From: UBA3907 sp033810155
Lineage (GTDB): Bacteria > Bacillota > Sulfobacillia > Fermentithermobacillales > Fermentithermobacillaceae
NCBI GenBank assembly: GCA_033810155.1
Contig: JAPXKJ010000050.1
Span: 1 to 6,405 of the forward strand
Length of the DNA stretch: 6,405 nucleotides
Direction: 5' to 3'
This document shows, piece after piece, positions 1 to 5,611 of this stretch (its first letter is position 1; every line of letters starts with the position of its first letter). The position numbers and the translations under genes are program-made. The notes beneath the pieces were generated by a model. The model saw only the letters and a list, made by a program, of their open reading frames with translations. It had not been told where the DNA came from and ran no database searches.

Positions 1-551
1 ATTAGGCCTGTTGATATACCTACAGCACCCTGTTCCATGGCATCGGCGACGAGCTTTTTCATAAGTGAGAGTTCTTCTGAAGTGGGCGCACGTCTATCTG
101 AACCCATTACCTGCTTTCGAATGGTTCCGTGTCCGACTAAGGGAGCAACATTTATGCTTATACCCTGCTCTTTCAGTAGATTGATGTAAGAAGCCATGTC
201 GGTCCAAGTTGGATTCTCTATTCCTTCGCTAGACGTGTCTTCATCAGGTCTAAAACCTAGGCCTCTTGGTGCGGCGGACGAACCGCATTGGCCTATGACT
301 TCAAGGGTTACCCCCTGCATTATTTTGCTGTCCGCAGTAGGGTTAGTCAGCAAAATATAATCCGAATGAGAGTGAGCATCGATGAACCCCGGCGACAGAC
401 ACTTTTCTGCCGCATCTACAACCGTCTTCGCGTCTTCCGTCACGTTGCCCACCTTAACGATGTAGCCGCCCTTTATGCCGACGTCGGCTCTAAACCAAGG
501 AGAACCGGTTCCATCAAAAACCCGAGCATTCTTGAAAACTAGATCTAACAA
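1..551 (-). CDS. N-acyl-D-amino-acid deacylase (D-aminoacylase family amidohydrolase), N-terminal part
   Basis: Partial gene: about 183 residues are visible and the C-terminal part lies beyond the left edge (the family is usually near 480-550 aa). It should hydrolyse N-acyl-D-amino acids to the D-amino acid and a carboxylate in the cytoplasm, supporting D-amino acid use or cell-wall salvage. Visible marks are the amidohydrolase opening DLVFKNARVFDGTG (residues 3-16), the metal-binding HSH in GFIDAHSHSD (H60, H62), a GQCG segment whose C89 matches the metal-ligand cysteine of D-aminoacylases, GHGTIR, and the GISTGL motif at the very edge. The TTG start at 551 is chosen because a strong Shine-Dalgarno lies 5 bases upstream and the protein then begins exactly where relatives begin. 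It is transcribed away from the por operon. The acyl or amino acid preference (neutral, Asp, Glu) cannot be told from this part, and a related hydantoinase-like amidohydrolase is a less likely alternative. Confidence 0.88.
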   Translation of the reverse strand, partial: MLDLVFKNARVFDGTGSPWFRADVGIKGGYIVKVGNVTEDAKTVVDAAEKCLSPGFIDAHSHSDYILLTNPTADSKIMQGVTLEVIGQCGSSAAPRGLGFRPDEDTSSEGIENPTWTDMASYINLLKEQGISINVAPLVGHGTIRKQVMGSDRRAPTSEELSLMKKLVADAMEQGAVGISTGL

Positions 552-556
552 GTGAT

Positions 557-564
557 CTCCTCCC
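557..564 (-). promoter_or_regulatory. Ribosome binding site deciding the TTG start of the deacylase
   Basis: On the minus strand the sequence reads GGGAGGAG, ending 5 bases before the TTG at 551. It matches the anti-Shine-Dalgarno strongly, and no ATG or GTG lies at a suitable distance in the frame. This supports TTG initiation. Confidence 0.75.
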
Positions 565-587
565 TCTTTTGTAGTTTTGTCGCCACT

Positions 588-677
588 TTATCTTGGATAC
601 TTCGACATATTCTGCATTAGATCCTCTAGACCCGCATGTTTGTTTATGCACATCTCATCGAACCCTTGTGGCAGCAG
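588..677 (-). other. Possible small ORF or gene relic upstream of the deacylase
   Basis: On the minus strand an open frame ends in LLPQGFDEMCINKHAGLEDL and then MQNMSKYPR, followed by TAA (590-588). An ATG at 653-651 would give a 21-residue peptide. Extending upstream to 704 adds only a few residues before a TAA. A second frame just upstream (about 738-657, from a GTG) also reads like coding sequence until TGA, so a gene end broken by a frameshift is possible. The TAA is 36 bases before the deacylase TTG and in the same frame. I do not recognise the peptide and see no good ribosome binding site for it. It may be a leader peptide, the decayed end of an old upstream gene, or chance. Confidence 0.25.
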
Positions 678-735
678 AGACCCTTTTCGTTGATGTGGCG
701 AGTATTAGTTTGGACTTCTGGCGGTATTGGATTCC

Positions 736-764
736 TTGACTCAACACCGCTTGTTTGTTAACGT
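736..764 (+). promoter_or_regulatory. Weak promoter candidate for the por operon
   Basis: TTGACT (736-741, 5 of 6 to the -35 consensus) is followed after 17 bases by TAACGT (759-764), a poor -10. A better -10-like TATGAT sits at 768-773, but 26 bases from TTGACT, which is too far. Some promoter is expected in this divergent region because porC is the first gene of its strand. The exact site is uncertain. Confidence 0.3.
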
Positions 765-825
765 AAGTATGATAAGGAGATCACTAAGATTTTGGTTTTG
801 TGGGCTCAGTAGTAATTCATGCTTC

Positions 826-838
826 GGAGGAGGAAGGG
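826..838 (+). promoter_or_regulatory. Ribosome binding site deciding the porC start
   Basis: GGAGGAGGAAGGG ends 3 bases before the GTG at 842; its core GGAGG at 829-833 leaves 8 bases. This favours GTG 842 over the upstream in-frame GTG at 800, whose nearest purine-rich site (AAGGAG, 774-779) is about 20 bases away. Confidence 0.75.
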
Positions 839-841
839 CTT

Positions 842-1420
842 GTGTCAAAACTTTTAGAAATTCGCTGGCATGCAAGAGGGGGACAAGGAGCTAAAACCGC
901 GTCTTCTCTACTTGCCGAGTCTGCGATGAGCGCCGGCAAATTTGTACAAGGATTTCCTGAGTACGGTCCTGAGCGAATGGGTGCTCCAATCCTAGCCTAT
1001 AATCGGATTGGTGATGAACCTATCACAATCCATTCCAACGTTGAGAACCCTGATGTAGTGATGGTCTTGGATCCATCGCTTATTGGTCCGGTTGACGTTA
1101 CGGAGGGATTGAAGGACGATGGAGTTATAATAGTCAACACACCTATGGCGCCTGAAGAGATCAAGGCCAAACTTGGCGGCGATGGATTTAGAGTTGCTAC
1201 ATTAGATGCAAGCAAGATCTCAATGGAGTGTATAGGCCGGGATATCCCCAATACTCCAATGATGGGGGCGCTCCTTAAAGTCGTCGACATACTTCCCTTC
1301 GAGTATTTCATAGAAAGAGTGAGGGAGGATCTTTCTAAGAAGTTTGCAGGAAGGGAAAAAATCGTCGAAGGAAACATTGAGGCTATACGCCGCGCCTATC
1401 AGGAGGTGAAGGTAGGGTGA
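842..1420 (+). CDS. porC: Pyruvate:ferredoxin oxidoreductase, gamma subunit
   Basis: Gamma subunit of a four-subunit 2-oxoacid:ferredoxin oxidoreductase, the catalytic-domain partner of the alpha/beta pair and the part linked to CoA binding. The 192-residue product opens with KLLEIRWHARGGQGAKTA, holding the family's GGQG signature (residues 13-16), followed by GFPEYGPERMGAP (37-49), also typical. Its length matches the usual 180-195 aa. I place the start at GTG 842 because a very strong Shine-Dalgarno precedes it and because the 14 extra residues from GTG 800 look non-conserved. It is the first gene of porC-porD-porA-porB, the order known from Thermotoga and Pyrococcus, and its TGA overlaps the porD GTG by 4 bases, suggesting translational coupling. 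A gamma subunit for branched-chain 2-oxoacids (vorC) cannot be excluded from this gene alone. Confidence 0.9.
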   Translation: MSKLLEIRWHARGGQGAKTASSLLAESAMSAGKFVQGFPEYGPERMGAPILAYNRIGDEPITIHSNVENPDVVMVLDPSLIGPVDVTEGLKDDGVIIVNTPMAPEEIKAKLGGDGFRVATLDASKISMECIGRDIPNTPMMGALLKVVDILPFEYFIERVREDLSKKFAGREKIVEGNIEAIRRAYQEVKVG

Positions 1421-1704
1421 ACGAACTTAAAGGATGTAAGGATATGCCTATAGGGGGCATCATCACTGAGGCCGGAAATTCGGTAAAGTATAAGACCGGT
1501 GATTGGAGAAGCGAGAAACCCATCTGGAATGAAGACGGGTGCGTTCACTGCCTTATCTGTTGGGCTTTTTGCCCGGATAATGCCATCGAGGTAAAAGATG
1601 GCAAGGTAATAGGTATAGATTACGACCACTGCAAGGGCTGTGGTATCTGTGCCCGGGAGTGCCCGCGCAAAGAAAAGGCCCTGCATATGGTAAAAGAATC
1701 TTAG
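1417..1704 (+). CDS. porD: Pyruvate:ferredoxin oxidoreductase, delta subunit (2x[4Fe-4S] ferredoxin)
   Basis: Small ferredoxin-like delta subunit of 95 residues that carries electrons from the catalytic core to external ferredoxin. Two complete [4Fe-4S] motifs are visible: C42-x2-C45-x2-C48-x3-C52-P (CVHCLICWAFCPD, with the CWxxCPD form common in this subunit) and C72-x2-C75-x2-C78-x3-C82-P (CKGCGICARECP). The N-terminal 40 residues, ending KPIWNEDGC, are the usual extension of the family. The GTG start at 1417 overlaps the porC stop (GTGA), with AGGAGGTGA at 1401-1409 as ribosome binding site inside the porC end. An ATG at 1444 (residue 10) is a possible alternative start with a weaker site. 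A gap of 34 bases separates it from porA. Confidence 0.92.
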   Translation: MNELKGCKDMPIGGIITEAGNSVKYKTGDWRSEKPIWNEDGCVHCLICWAFCPDNAIEVKDGKVIGIDYDHCKGCGICARECPRKEKALHMVKES

Positions 1705-1738
1705 ACAGGGCAAAAGCTTTGAAAAAGGGGGCATAGAA

Positions 1739-2929
1739 GTGGCTAGCGAACAAAAGAGAGTTGCTATGACTGGTAACGAGGCAGTAGCTAACGGCATGCG
1801 TCAGATCAATCCTGACGTAGTTGCCGCTTATCCTATCACGCCTCAAACTGATATTGTGCAGTTTTATTCTGCGTTTGCCGCAGATGGTTTGGTTCAGACA
1901 GAGATGGTTACAGTAGAAAGCGAGCATTCTGCCATGTCGGCTACGATTGGAGCTTCCGCGGCCGGGGCAAGAGCTATGACGGCTACATCGTCACAGGGGC
2001 TTGCTCTTATGTGGGAGATGCTTCACATAGCGTCGGGATATAGACTTCCAATAGTCATGCCTGTAGTTAACAGGGCTCTTTCCGGCCCAATCAACATTCA
2101 CTGCGACCATTCGGACACCATGGGAGCTCTTACAACAGGATGGATTCAGATCTACTCTGAAAGTGCCCAAGAAGCATATGACAATCTCATCCAGGCAGTG
2201 AGAATAGCCGAGCATCCTGATGTTTTGTTGCCTGTTATGGTTTGCCAGGATGGTTTCATTACGAGCCACGGGATTGAGAATTTGTCCATACTTCCCGATG
2301 AAGTAGCGAAAGCATTTGTCGGCGAGTACAAACCGCACGTAAGTGTTTTGGATATCCACAATCCAATAGCTGTTGGGCCTTTGCAGTTGCAGGATTACTA
2401 TACAGAAACCAAAGCTCAAGAAGCTCAAGCGATGATTAGAGCAAAGAAAGTGATTCTTGATGTGGCCGAGGAATATGCGAAACTTTCCGGTAGAAGATAT
2501 GGCTTGTTCGAAGAATACAAAATGGATGATGCGGAAAGGGTAGTTGTAGTTCTTAACTCTACCGCGGGTACTGCAAAAGCGGTAGTTGATGAACTTAGAG
2601 CAAAAGGTGAGAAGGTAGGTCTTTTGAAACCTAGGGTTCTTAGGCCTTTCCCCGGCGACGAATTAGTAGAAGCCTTATCCTCTGCAAAAGCAGTTGCGGT
2701 TATGGATAGAGCTGAAACGTATTCAACCAGGGGCGGACAAGTATTCACTGAGATTCGCGCAGCATTCTACGAATCAGAAAAGCGTCCGTTGATAAGAGAT
2801 TATATCTTTGGCCTTGGCGGAAGAGATACCACAACCCGAGAGATAAAAAAGGTCTTTTCGGATCTATCGGCTGACCTTGAAAGAGGTCAGGTCGACAAAC
2901 TCGTTACGCATCTGGACGTCAGGGAATAG
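1739..2929 (+). CDS. porA: Pyruvate:ferredoxin oxidoreductase, alpha subunit
   Basis: Alpha subunit of 396 residues, the usual size for the four-subunit enzyme (about 390-400). With PorB it forms the thiamine diphosphate site that decarboxylates pyruvate. Visible marks are TGNEAVANG (11-19), the substrate-site motif YPITPQT (31-37), VESEHSA (59-65) with the glutamate expected to activate the cofactor, and then SGPINIHCDHSD and QDGFITSHG in the N-terminal pyrimidine-binding domain. The C-terminal part, from about residue 262, is the transketolase C-like domain (VVVLNSTAGTAKAVVDEL; VGLLKPRVLRPFP). The GTG start at 1739 follows AAAGGGGG at about 1724-1731; an in-frame ATG at residue 10 would cut into the conserved start. 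The motif set fits pyruvate best, but a 2-oxoisovalerate enzyme is the main alternative. A perfect 9-base tandem repeat lies at 2412-2429 without breaking the frame. Confidence 0.92.
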   Translation: MASEQKRVAMTGNEAVANGMRQINPDVVAAYPITPQTDIVQFYSAFAADGLVQTEMVTVESEHSAMSATIGASAAGARAMTATSSQGLALMWEMLHIASGYRLPIVMPVVNRALSGPINIHCDHSDTMGALTTGWIQIYSESAQEAYDNLIQAVRIAEHPDVLLPVMVCQDGFITSHGIENLSILPDEVAKAFVGEYKPHVSVLDIHNPIAVGPLQLQDYYTETKAQEAQAMIRAKKVILDVAEEYAKLSGRRYGLFEEYKMDDAERVVVVLNSTAGTAKAVVDELRAKGEKVGLLKPRVLRPFPGDELVEALSSAKAVAVMDRAETYSTRGGQVFTEIRAAFYESEKRPLIRDYIFGLGGRDTTTREIKKVFSDLSADLERGQVDKLVTHLDVRE

Positions 2930-2940
2930 GAGGGGTTAAT

Positions 2941-3876
2941 GTGGCTACTTTGAAAGAACTCTCTAACGTTCCGGAAGTGCTTGCTCCAGGCCATCGAATG
3001 TGTGCCGGGTGTGGTGCGCCGGTAGTGGTCAGGCAGATTTTGCGCGGGGCAAAGGCACCGGTAGTAGTGGCCAACGCTACAGGATGTTTGGAAGTTTCCA
3101 CTACGATTTACCCATACACTTCATGGAACAGTCCATTTATTCATACAGCATTTGAGAACGCTGCCGCGAGCCTTTCGGGTGTTGAGGCAGCGTACAATTC
3201 TCTGAAGCGACAAGGCAAGGTCACAGAGGAGATTAAATTTGTAGCCTTTGGTGGAGATGGGGGCACTTATGATATCGGCCTTCAGAGTCTCTCAGGCGCC
3301 ATGGAACGCGGGCATAACATGGTCTATGTTTGCTACGATAATGGGGCATACATGAATACAGGCATCCAACGCTCATCTGCAACGCCCAAAGGTGCAGATA
3401 CAACTACCACGCCCGTAGGCAAACTTCAGCCTGGAAAGACCGATCGTAGAAAAGATCTTACGAAAGTAATGATCGCTCATGGCATTCCGTATGTTGCACA
3501 GGTTGCACCGTCGCATTGGAACGATCTCTACCAAAAAAGCGAAAAGGCTTTTGCAGTAGAAGGTCCTGCCTTCATAAATGCCTTGGCACCATGTCCCAGA
3601 GGTTGGCGCTATGAATCTAAGGACACAATTGAAATGTGCAGGTTGGCAGTAGACACTTGTTTCTGGCCATTATACGAGGCAGTAGATGGCAAGATCACAG
3701 TGACTTACAAGCCAAGGAACAAAAAGCCTGTAGCTGACTTTCTCAAAGCTCAGGGCAGGTTCCGACATCTTTTTAGGCCAGAAAACGAGCATATTCTTGA
3801 GGATATTCAGTCAGAAGTCGATAGACAGTGGGAAGAACTCCTGGCGCTAGAGCAGATGGCAGCTGAACAAGCTTAA
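2941..3876 (+). CDS. porB: Pyruvate:ferredoxin oxidoreductase, beta subunit (TPP and [4Fe-4S] binding)
   Basis: Beta subunit of 311 residues that holds the diphosphate and Mg end of thiamine diphosphate and the proximal [4Fe-4S] cluster. The four expected cluster cysteines are present: C21 and C24 in GHRMCAGCGAP, C49 in ATGCLEVS, and C218 in APCPRGW. The cofactor motif is GGDGGTYDIG (104-113, with D106) followed by YDNGAYMNTG (132-141, with N134). The TTTTPVGK segment and the tail VADFLKAQGRFRHL are typical of beta subunits from four-subunit pyruvate enzymes, as in Thermotoga, judged from memory. The GTG start at 2941 lies 6 bases after GGAGGGG (2928-2934), which overlaps the porA stop; an ATG at 2939 is out of frame. 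It is the last gene of the operon, followed by a GC-rich hairpin at 3894. Confidence 0.93.
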   Translation: MATLKELSNVPEVLAPGHRMCAGCGAPVVVRQILRGAKAPVVVANATGCLEVSTTIYPYTSWNSPFIHTAFENAAASLSGVEAAYNSLKRQGKVTEEIKFVAFGGDGGTYDIGLQSLSGAMERGHNMVYVCYDNGAYMNTGIQRSSATPKGADTTTTPVGKLQPGKTDRRKDLTKVMIAHGIPYVAQVAPSHWNDLYQKSEKAFAVEGPAFINALAPCPRGWRYESKDTIEMCRLAVDTCFWPLYEAVDGKITVTYKPRNKKPVADFLKAQGRFRHLFRPENEHILEDIQSEVDRQWEELLALEQMAAEQA

Positions 3877-3893
3877 CACAGAGGGCAAAACTT

Positions 3894-3918
3894 AAGGGCG
3901 GGTGTTAGTCCCGCCCTT
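3894..3918 (+). terminator. Hairpin terminator after porB
   Basis: AAGGGCGGG (3894-3902) pairs perfectly with CCCGCCCTT (3910-3918) around a 7-base loop, a very stable 9-bp stem beginning 17 bases after the porB stop. The T run after it is short (TTTG), so termination may be incomplete or assisted. The hairpin marks the boundary between the por operon and gltX. Confidence 0.75.
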
Positions 3919-3942
3919 TGTACCTCATGACATTATTATAAT
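3914..3942 (+). promoter_or_regulatory. Promoter candidate for gltX with a perfect TATAAT
   Basis: A perfect -10 (TATAAT, 3937-3942) lies 44 bases before the gltX start. At 17-base spacing the -35 position (3914-3919) reads CCCTTT, which is poor and overlaps the terminator's 3' arm. TTGTAC at 3918-3923 is a better match but only 13 bases away. The promoter may depend on an activator or on the AT-rich context. Confidence 0.5.
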
Positions 3943-3944
3943 GT
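3930..3944. promoter_or_regulatory. Perfect 7-1-7 palindrome over the gltX -10
   Basis: ACATTATTATAATGT is a perfect inverted repeat of 7 bases around one central base and contains the whole TATAAT. It has the shape of a dimeric repressor operator of the Fur/PerR size class, but the half-site does not match the Fur or PerR consensus I know. In such AT-rich sequence, chance is a real alternative. Confidence 0.3.
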
Positions 3945-3986
3945 AATATATGGGATATCAGTGTATACGAATACGAGGTGTTTTAG

Positions 3987-5459
3987 GTGTCTGACTTGCG
4001 TGTGAGATTTGCTCCTTCGCCAACTGGGTACTTGCACATAGGCGGAGCCCGGACCGCTCTTTTCAATTATTTATATGCCCATCATAACGGGGGCAAGTTC
4101 GTTCTGCGAATTGAGGATACCGATACGGAACGAACTATCGAGGATTCCGCCGAGAGGATGATGGAAAGCCTAAGGTGGCTTGGGCTCAACTGGGATGAGG
4201 GCCCTGTAGTAGGCGGTCCAGCCGGACCTTACCAGCAGTCTCTCCGTCAAGAACTTTATCGGAAATACGCGTCGCTGCTTTTGGATAAGGGATTGGCATA
4301 CAAATGTTATTGCACCCCCGAAGAACTTGAAGCCGAAAGGGAAGAGGCACGCGCTCAGAAAAAAGCTCCTAGATATAGCGGTAAGTGTAGGGATCTTACT
4401 CCCGAAGAGCGAGAAGAACTGGAGAAACAAGGGCGCAAATACGCGGTAAGGCTCAAGACACCAGAGCAAGGTGTTACAGTTGTTGACGACCTCATTCACG
4501 GTGAGGTTACCTTCAAAAATGAGGAAATTGCGGATTTCATTATAATCAAATCCGATGGGTTCCCAACGTACAACTTTGCGTGTGTGATCGACGATTGGCT
4601 CATGGGTATAACCCATGTCTTGAGGGCCGATGAGCATCTTTCCAATACTCCAAGGCAGATGATGATATACCGTGCGCTTTCAGCACCTATGCCCAAATTT
4701 GGCCACGTTCCAATGATACTGGCTCCCGACAGGTCCAAATTGTCAAAAAGGCACGGAGCCCAAACAGTCGAAGAGTTCATGGAAAAGGGATATCTTCCGG
4801 AAGCCATCGTGAATTACCTAGCCCTTCTGGGGTGGACGCCTCCGGATGCAACAAAGGAGTTCATGACCTTAGAAGAAATGGTTGAAGAGTTTGATCTGTC
4901 AAGAGTGTCATCGACGCCGGCTATCTATGACGTTCAGAAATTAACGTGGATGAACGGGCAGTACATTAAACGACTTGATGTAGATGATCTTGTTTCCAGG
5001 TACATTCCCTTTGCAGTTAGGTACGGGCTCGGTACTAAAGAAGAACTCTCTGACAAGAGGGAGTGGCTGAGAGGAATCGTAACATCATTGCAAGAAAGGG
5101 CAAAGACGCTGGAAGAATTAGCCGAGATGTCCGAGTTTTATTTCACGCCACCTAAGACTTATGATGAAAAAGGTGTAAAGAGGTTCTTCTTGAAGCCTAA
5201 TGTGGCCGACTTGCTCGAAAAAGGCGCGGATGCCTTAAGCAGTCTTTCCGAATGGAGCGAGGACAGCTGTGAGGCAGTGTACAGGGAACTAATTGACAGA
5301 GAAGGTATAAAGAGTGGGGAATTGATCCATCCTTCCAGATTGGCATTGACAGGCAAGACGGTCGGCCCTGGCTTGTTCGAGATAATGGTTGTGCTCGGGA
5401 AAGATGAAACTGTATCCAGGCTACGCTCCGCAGCACAGTTTGTAAGGCAATTGGCATAA
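3987..5459 (+). CDS. gltX: Glutamyl-tRNA synthetase
   Basis: Class I aminoacyl-tRNA synthetase of 490 residues (family usually 465-510) that attaches glutamate to tRNA(Glu) with ATP, and in many bacteria lacking GlnRS also to tRNA(Gln). The N-terminal Rossmann fold begins RFAPSPTGYLHIGGARTALF, with the HIGH-class signature as HIGG (17-20), and the KMSKS-class loop is KLSKR (251-255, in DRSKLSKRHGA). The zinc-site cysteines C107, C109 and C134 are present; the fourth ligand position, histidine in E. coli, reads Asp136. GFPTYNFACVIDDWLMGITHV is the typical catalytic-domain segment. The C-terminal helical anticodon-binding part is complete. The GTG start at 3987 follows GAGGTG at 3975-3980 with 6 bases between. 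No terminator is clear after the stop, so read-through into the two downstream tRNAs is possible. Whether it is discriminating or not cannot be read by eye. Confidence 0.96.
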   Translation: MSDLRVRFAPSPTGYLHIGGARTALFNYLYAHHNGGKFVLRIEDTDTERTIEDSAERMMESLRWLGLNWDEGPVVGGPAGPYQQSLRQELYRKYASLLLDKGLAYKCYCTPEELEAEREEARAQKKAPRYSGKCRDLTPEEREELEKQGRKYAVRLKTPEQGVTVVDDLIHGEVTFKNEEIADFIIIKSDGFPTYNFACVIDDWLMGITHVLRADEHLSNTPRQMMIYRALSAPMPKFGHVPMILAPDRSKLSKRHGAQTVEEFMEKGYLPEAIVNYLALLGWTPPDATKEFMTLEEMVEEFDLSRVSSTPAIYDVQKLTWMNGQYIKRLDVDDLVSRYIPFAVRYGLGTKEELSDKREWLRGIVTSLQERAKTLEELAEMSEFYFTPPKTYDEKGVKRFFLKPNVADLLEKGADALSSLSEWSEDSCEAVYRELIDREGIKSGELIHPSRLALTGKTVGPGLFEIMVVLGKDETVSRLRSAAQFVRQLA

Positions 5460-5466
5460 GTATAGT

Positions 5467-5496
5467 CCTTAGTTATGTTGTAAGGTGCAATCCTTA
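5467..5496 (+). repeat. CCTTA / TAAGG / CCTTA alternating short repeats between gltX and the tRNA promoter
   Basis: CCTTA (5467-5471) and a second CCTTA (5492-5496) can each pair with the same TAAGG (5481-5485), giving two mutually exclusive 5-bp hairpins. The central TAAGG overlaps the tRNA -35. The stems are short, and no T run follows, so this is not a convincing gltX terminator. Confidence 0.3.
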
Positions 5497-5506
5497 ATGG
5501 TATAAT
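5478..5506 (+). promoter_or_regulatory. Strong extended -10 promoter of the tRNA-Gln/tRNA-Glu unit
   Basis: TTGTAA (5478-5483, 4 of 6 to the -35 consensus), a 17-base spacer, and a perfect TATAAT (5501-5506) preceded by TG one base upstream (TGGTATAAT, extended -10). The start of transcription should fall near 5512-5514, about 12-14 bases before tRNA-Gln. This is the best promoter in the window and suggests the tRNAs have their own transcript. Confidence 0.8.
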
Positions 5507-5523
5507 CGTACCTGCCGTACGAT
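5505..5523. repeat. 7-5-7 inverted repeat at the tRNA transcription start
   Basis: ATCGTAC (5505-5511) and GTACGAT (5517-5523) form a perfect inverted repeat around 5 bases. It begins on the last two bases of the -10, spans the predicted start site and ends just before tRNA-Gln. It could be an operator or chance. As RNA only its 3' half would be transcribed, so a leader hairpin is unlikely unless transcription comes from gltX. Confidence 0.4.
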
Positions 5524-5525
5524 TC

Positions 5526-5599
5526 TGGGGGATCGGCTAGTGGTAGGCCAACAGACTCTGGATCTGTCAGCGGAGGTTCGAATCCTCCTCCCCCAGCCA
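5526..5599 (+). tRNA. tRNA-Gln (anticodon CTG), CCA encoded
   Basis: Complete cloverleaf. The acceptor TGGGGGA (5526-5532) pairs with TCCCCCA (5589-5595), followed by discriminator G and encoded CCA (5597-5599). The D-stem is GGCT/GGCC with loop AGTGGTA. The anticodon stem ACAGA/TCTGT encloses CTCTGGA, putting CTG at 5558-5560, which reads the glutamine codon CAG. The T-stem GGAGG/CCTCC encloses TTCGAAT. The U1-A72 first pair and G73 agree with bacterial tRNA-Gln. In bacteria that use the amidotransferase route, U1-A72 is a known identity element for GatCAB. A second, TTG-anticodon isoacceptor is expected elsewhere in the genome to read CAA. Confidence 0.95.
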
Positions 5600-5611
5600 T
5601 ATAGATACTAT

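Noticed and set aside
288..542. Plus-strand 84-residue frame
   Set aside because: It lies fully opposite the deacylase, which has clear family motifs; the plus-strand product resembles nothing and lacks a good ribosome binding site.
800..841. Longer porC start at GTG 800
   Set aside because: The extra 14 residues do not look like the family and the strong Shine-Dalgarno at 826-838 would lie inside the gene; GTG 842 is better.
1553..1927. Minus-strand frames opposite porD and porA
   Set aside because: They are shadows of two genes with complete iron-sulfur and substrate-site motifs on the plus strand.
2412..2429. Perfect 9-base tandem repeat AAGCTCAAG in porA
   Set aside because: It keeps the frame, encodes an Ala/Gln/Glu-rich surface-like stretch and is only two copies; likely chance or a small past slippage.
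4170..4807. Minus-strand frames of 155 and 103 residues inside gltX
   Set aside because: gltX is intact across the region with conserved catalytic motifs; the antisense frames have no recognisable features.
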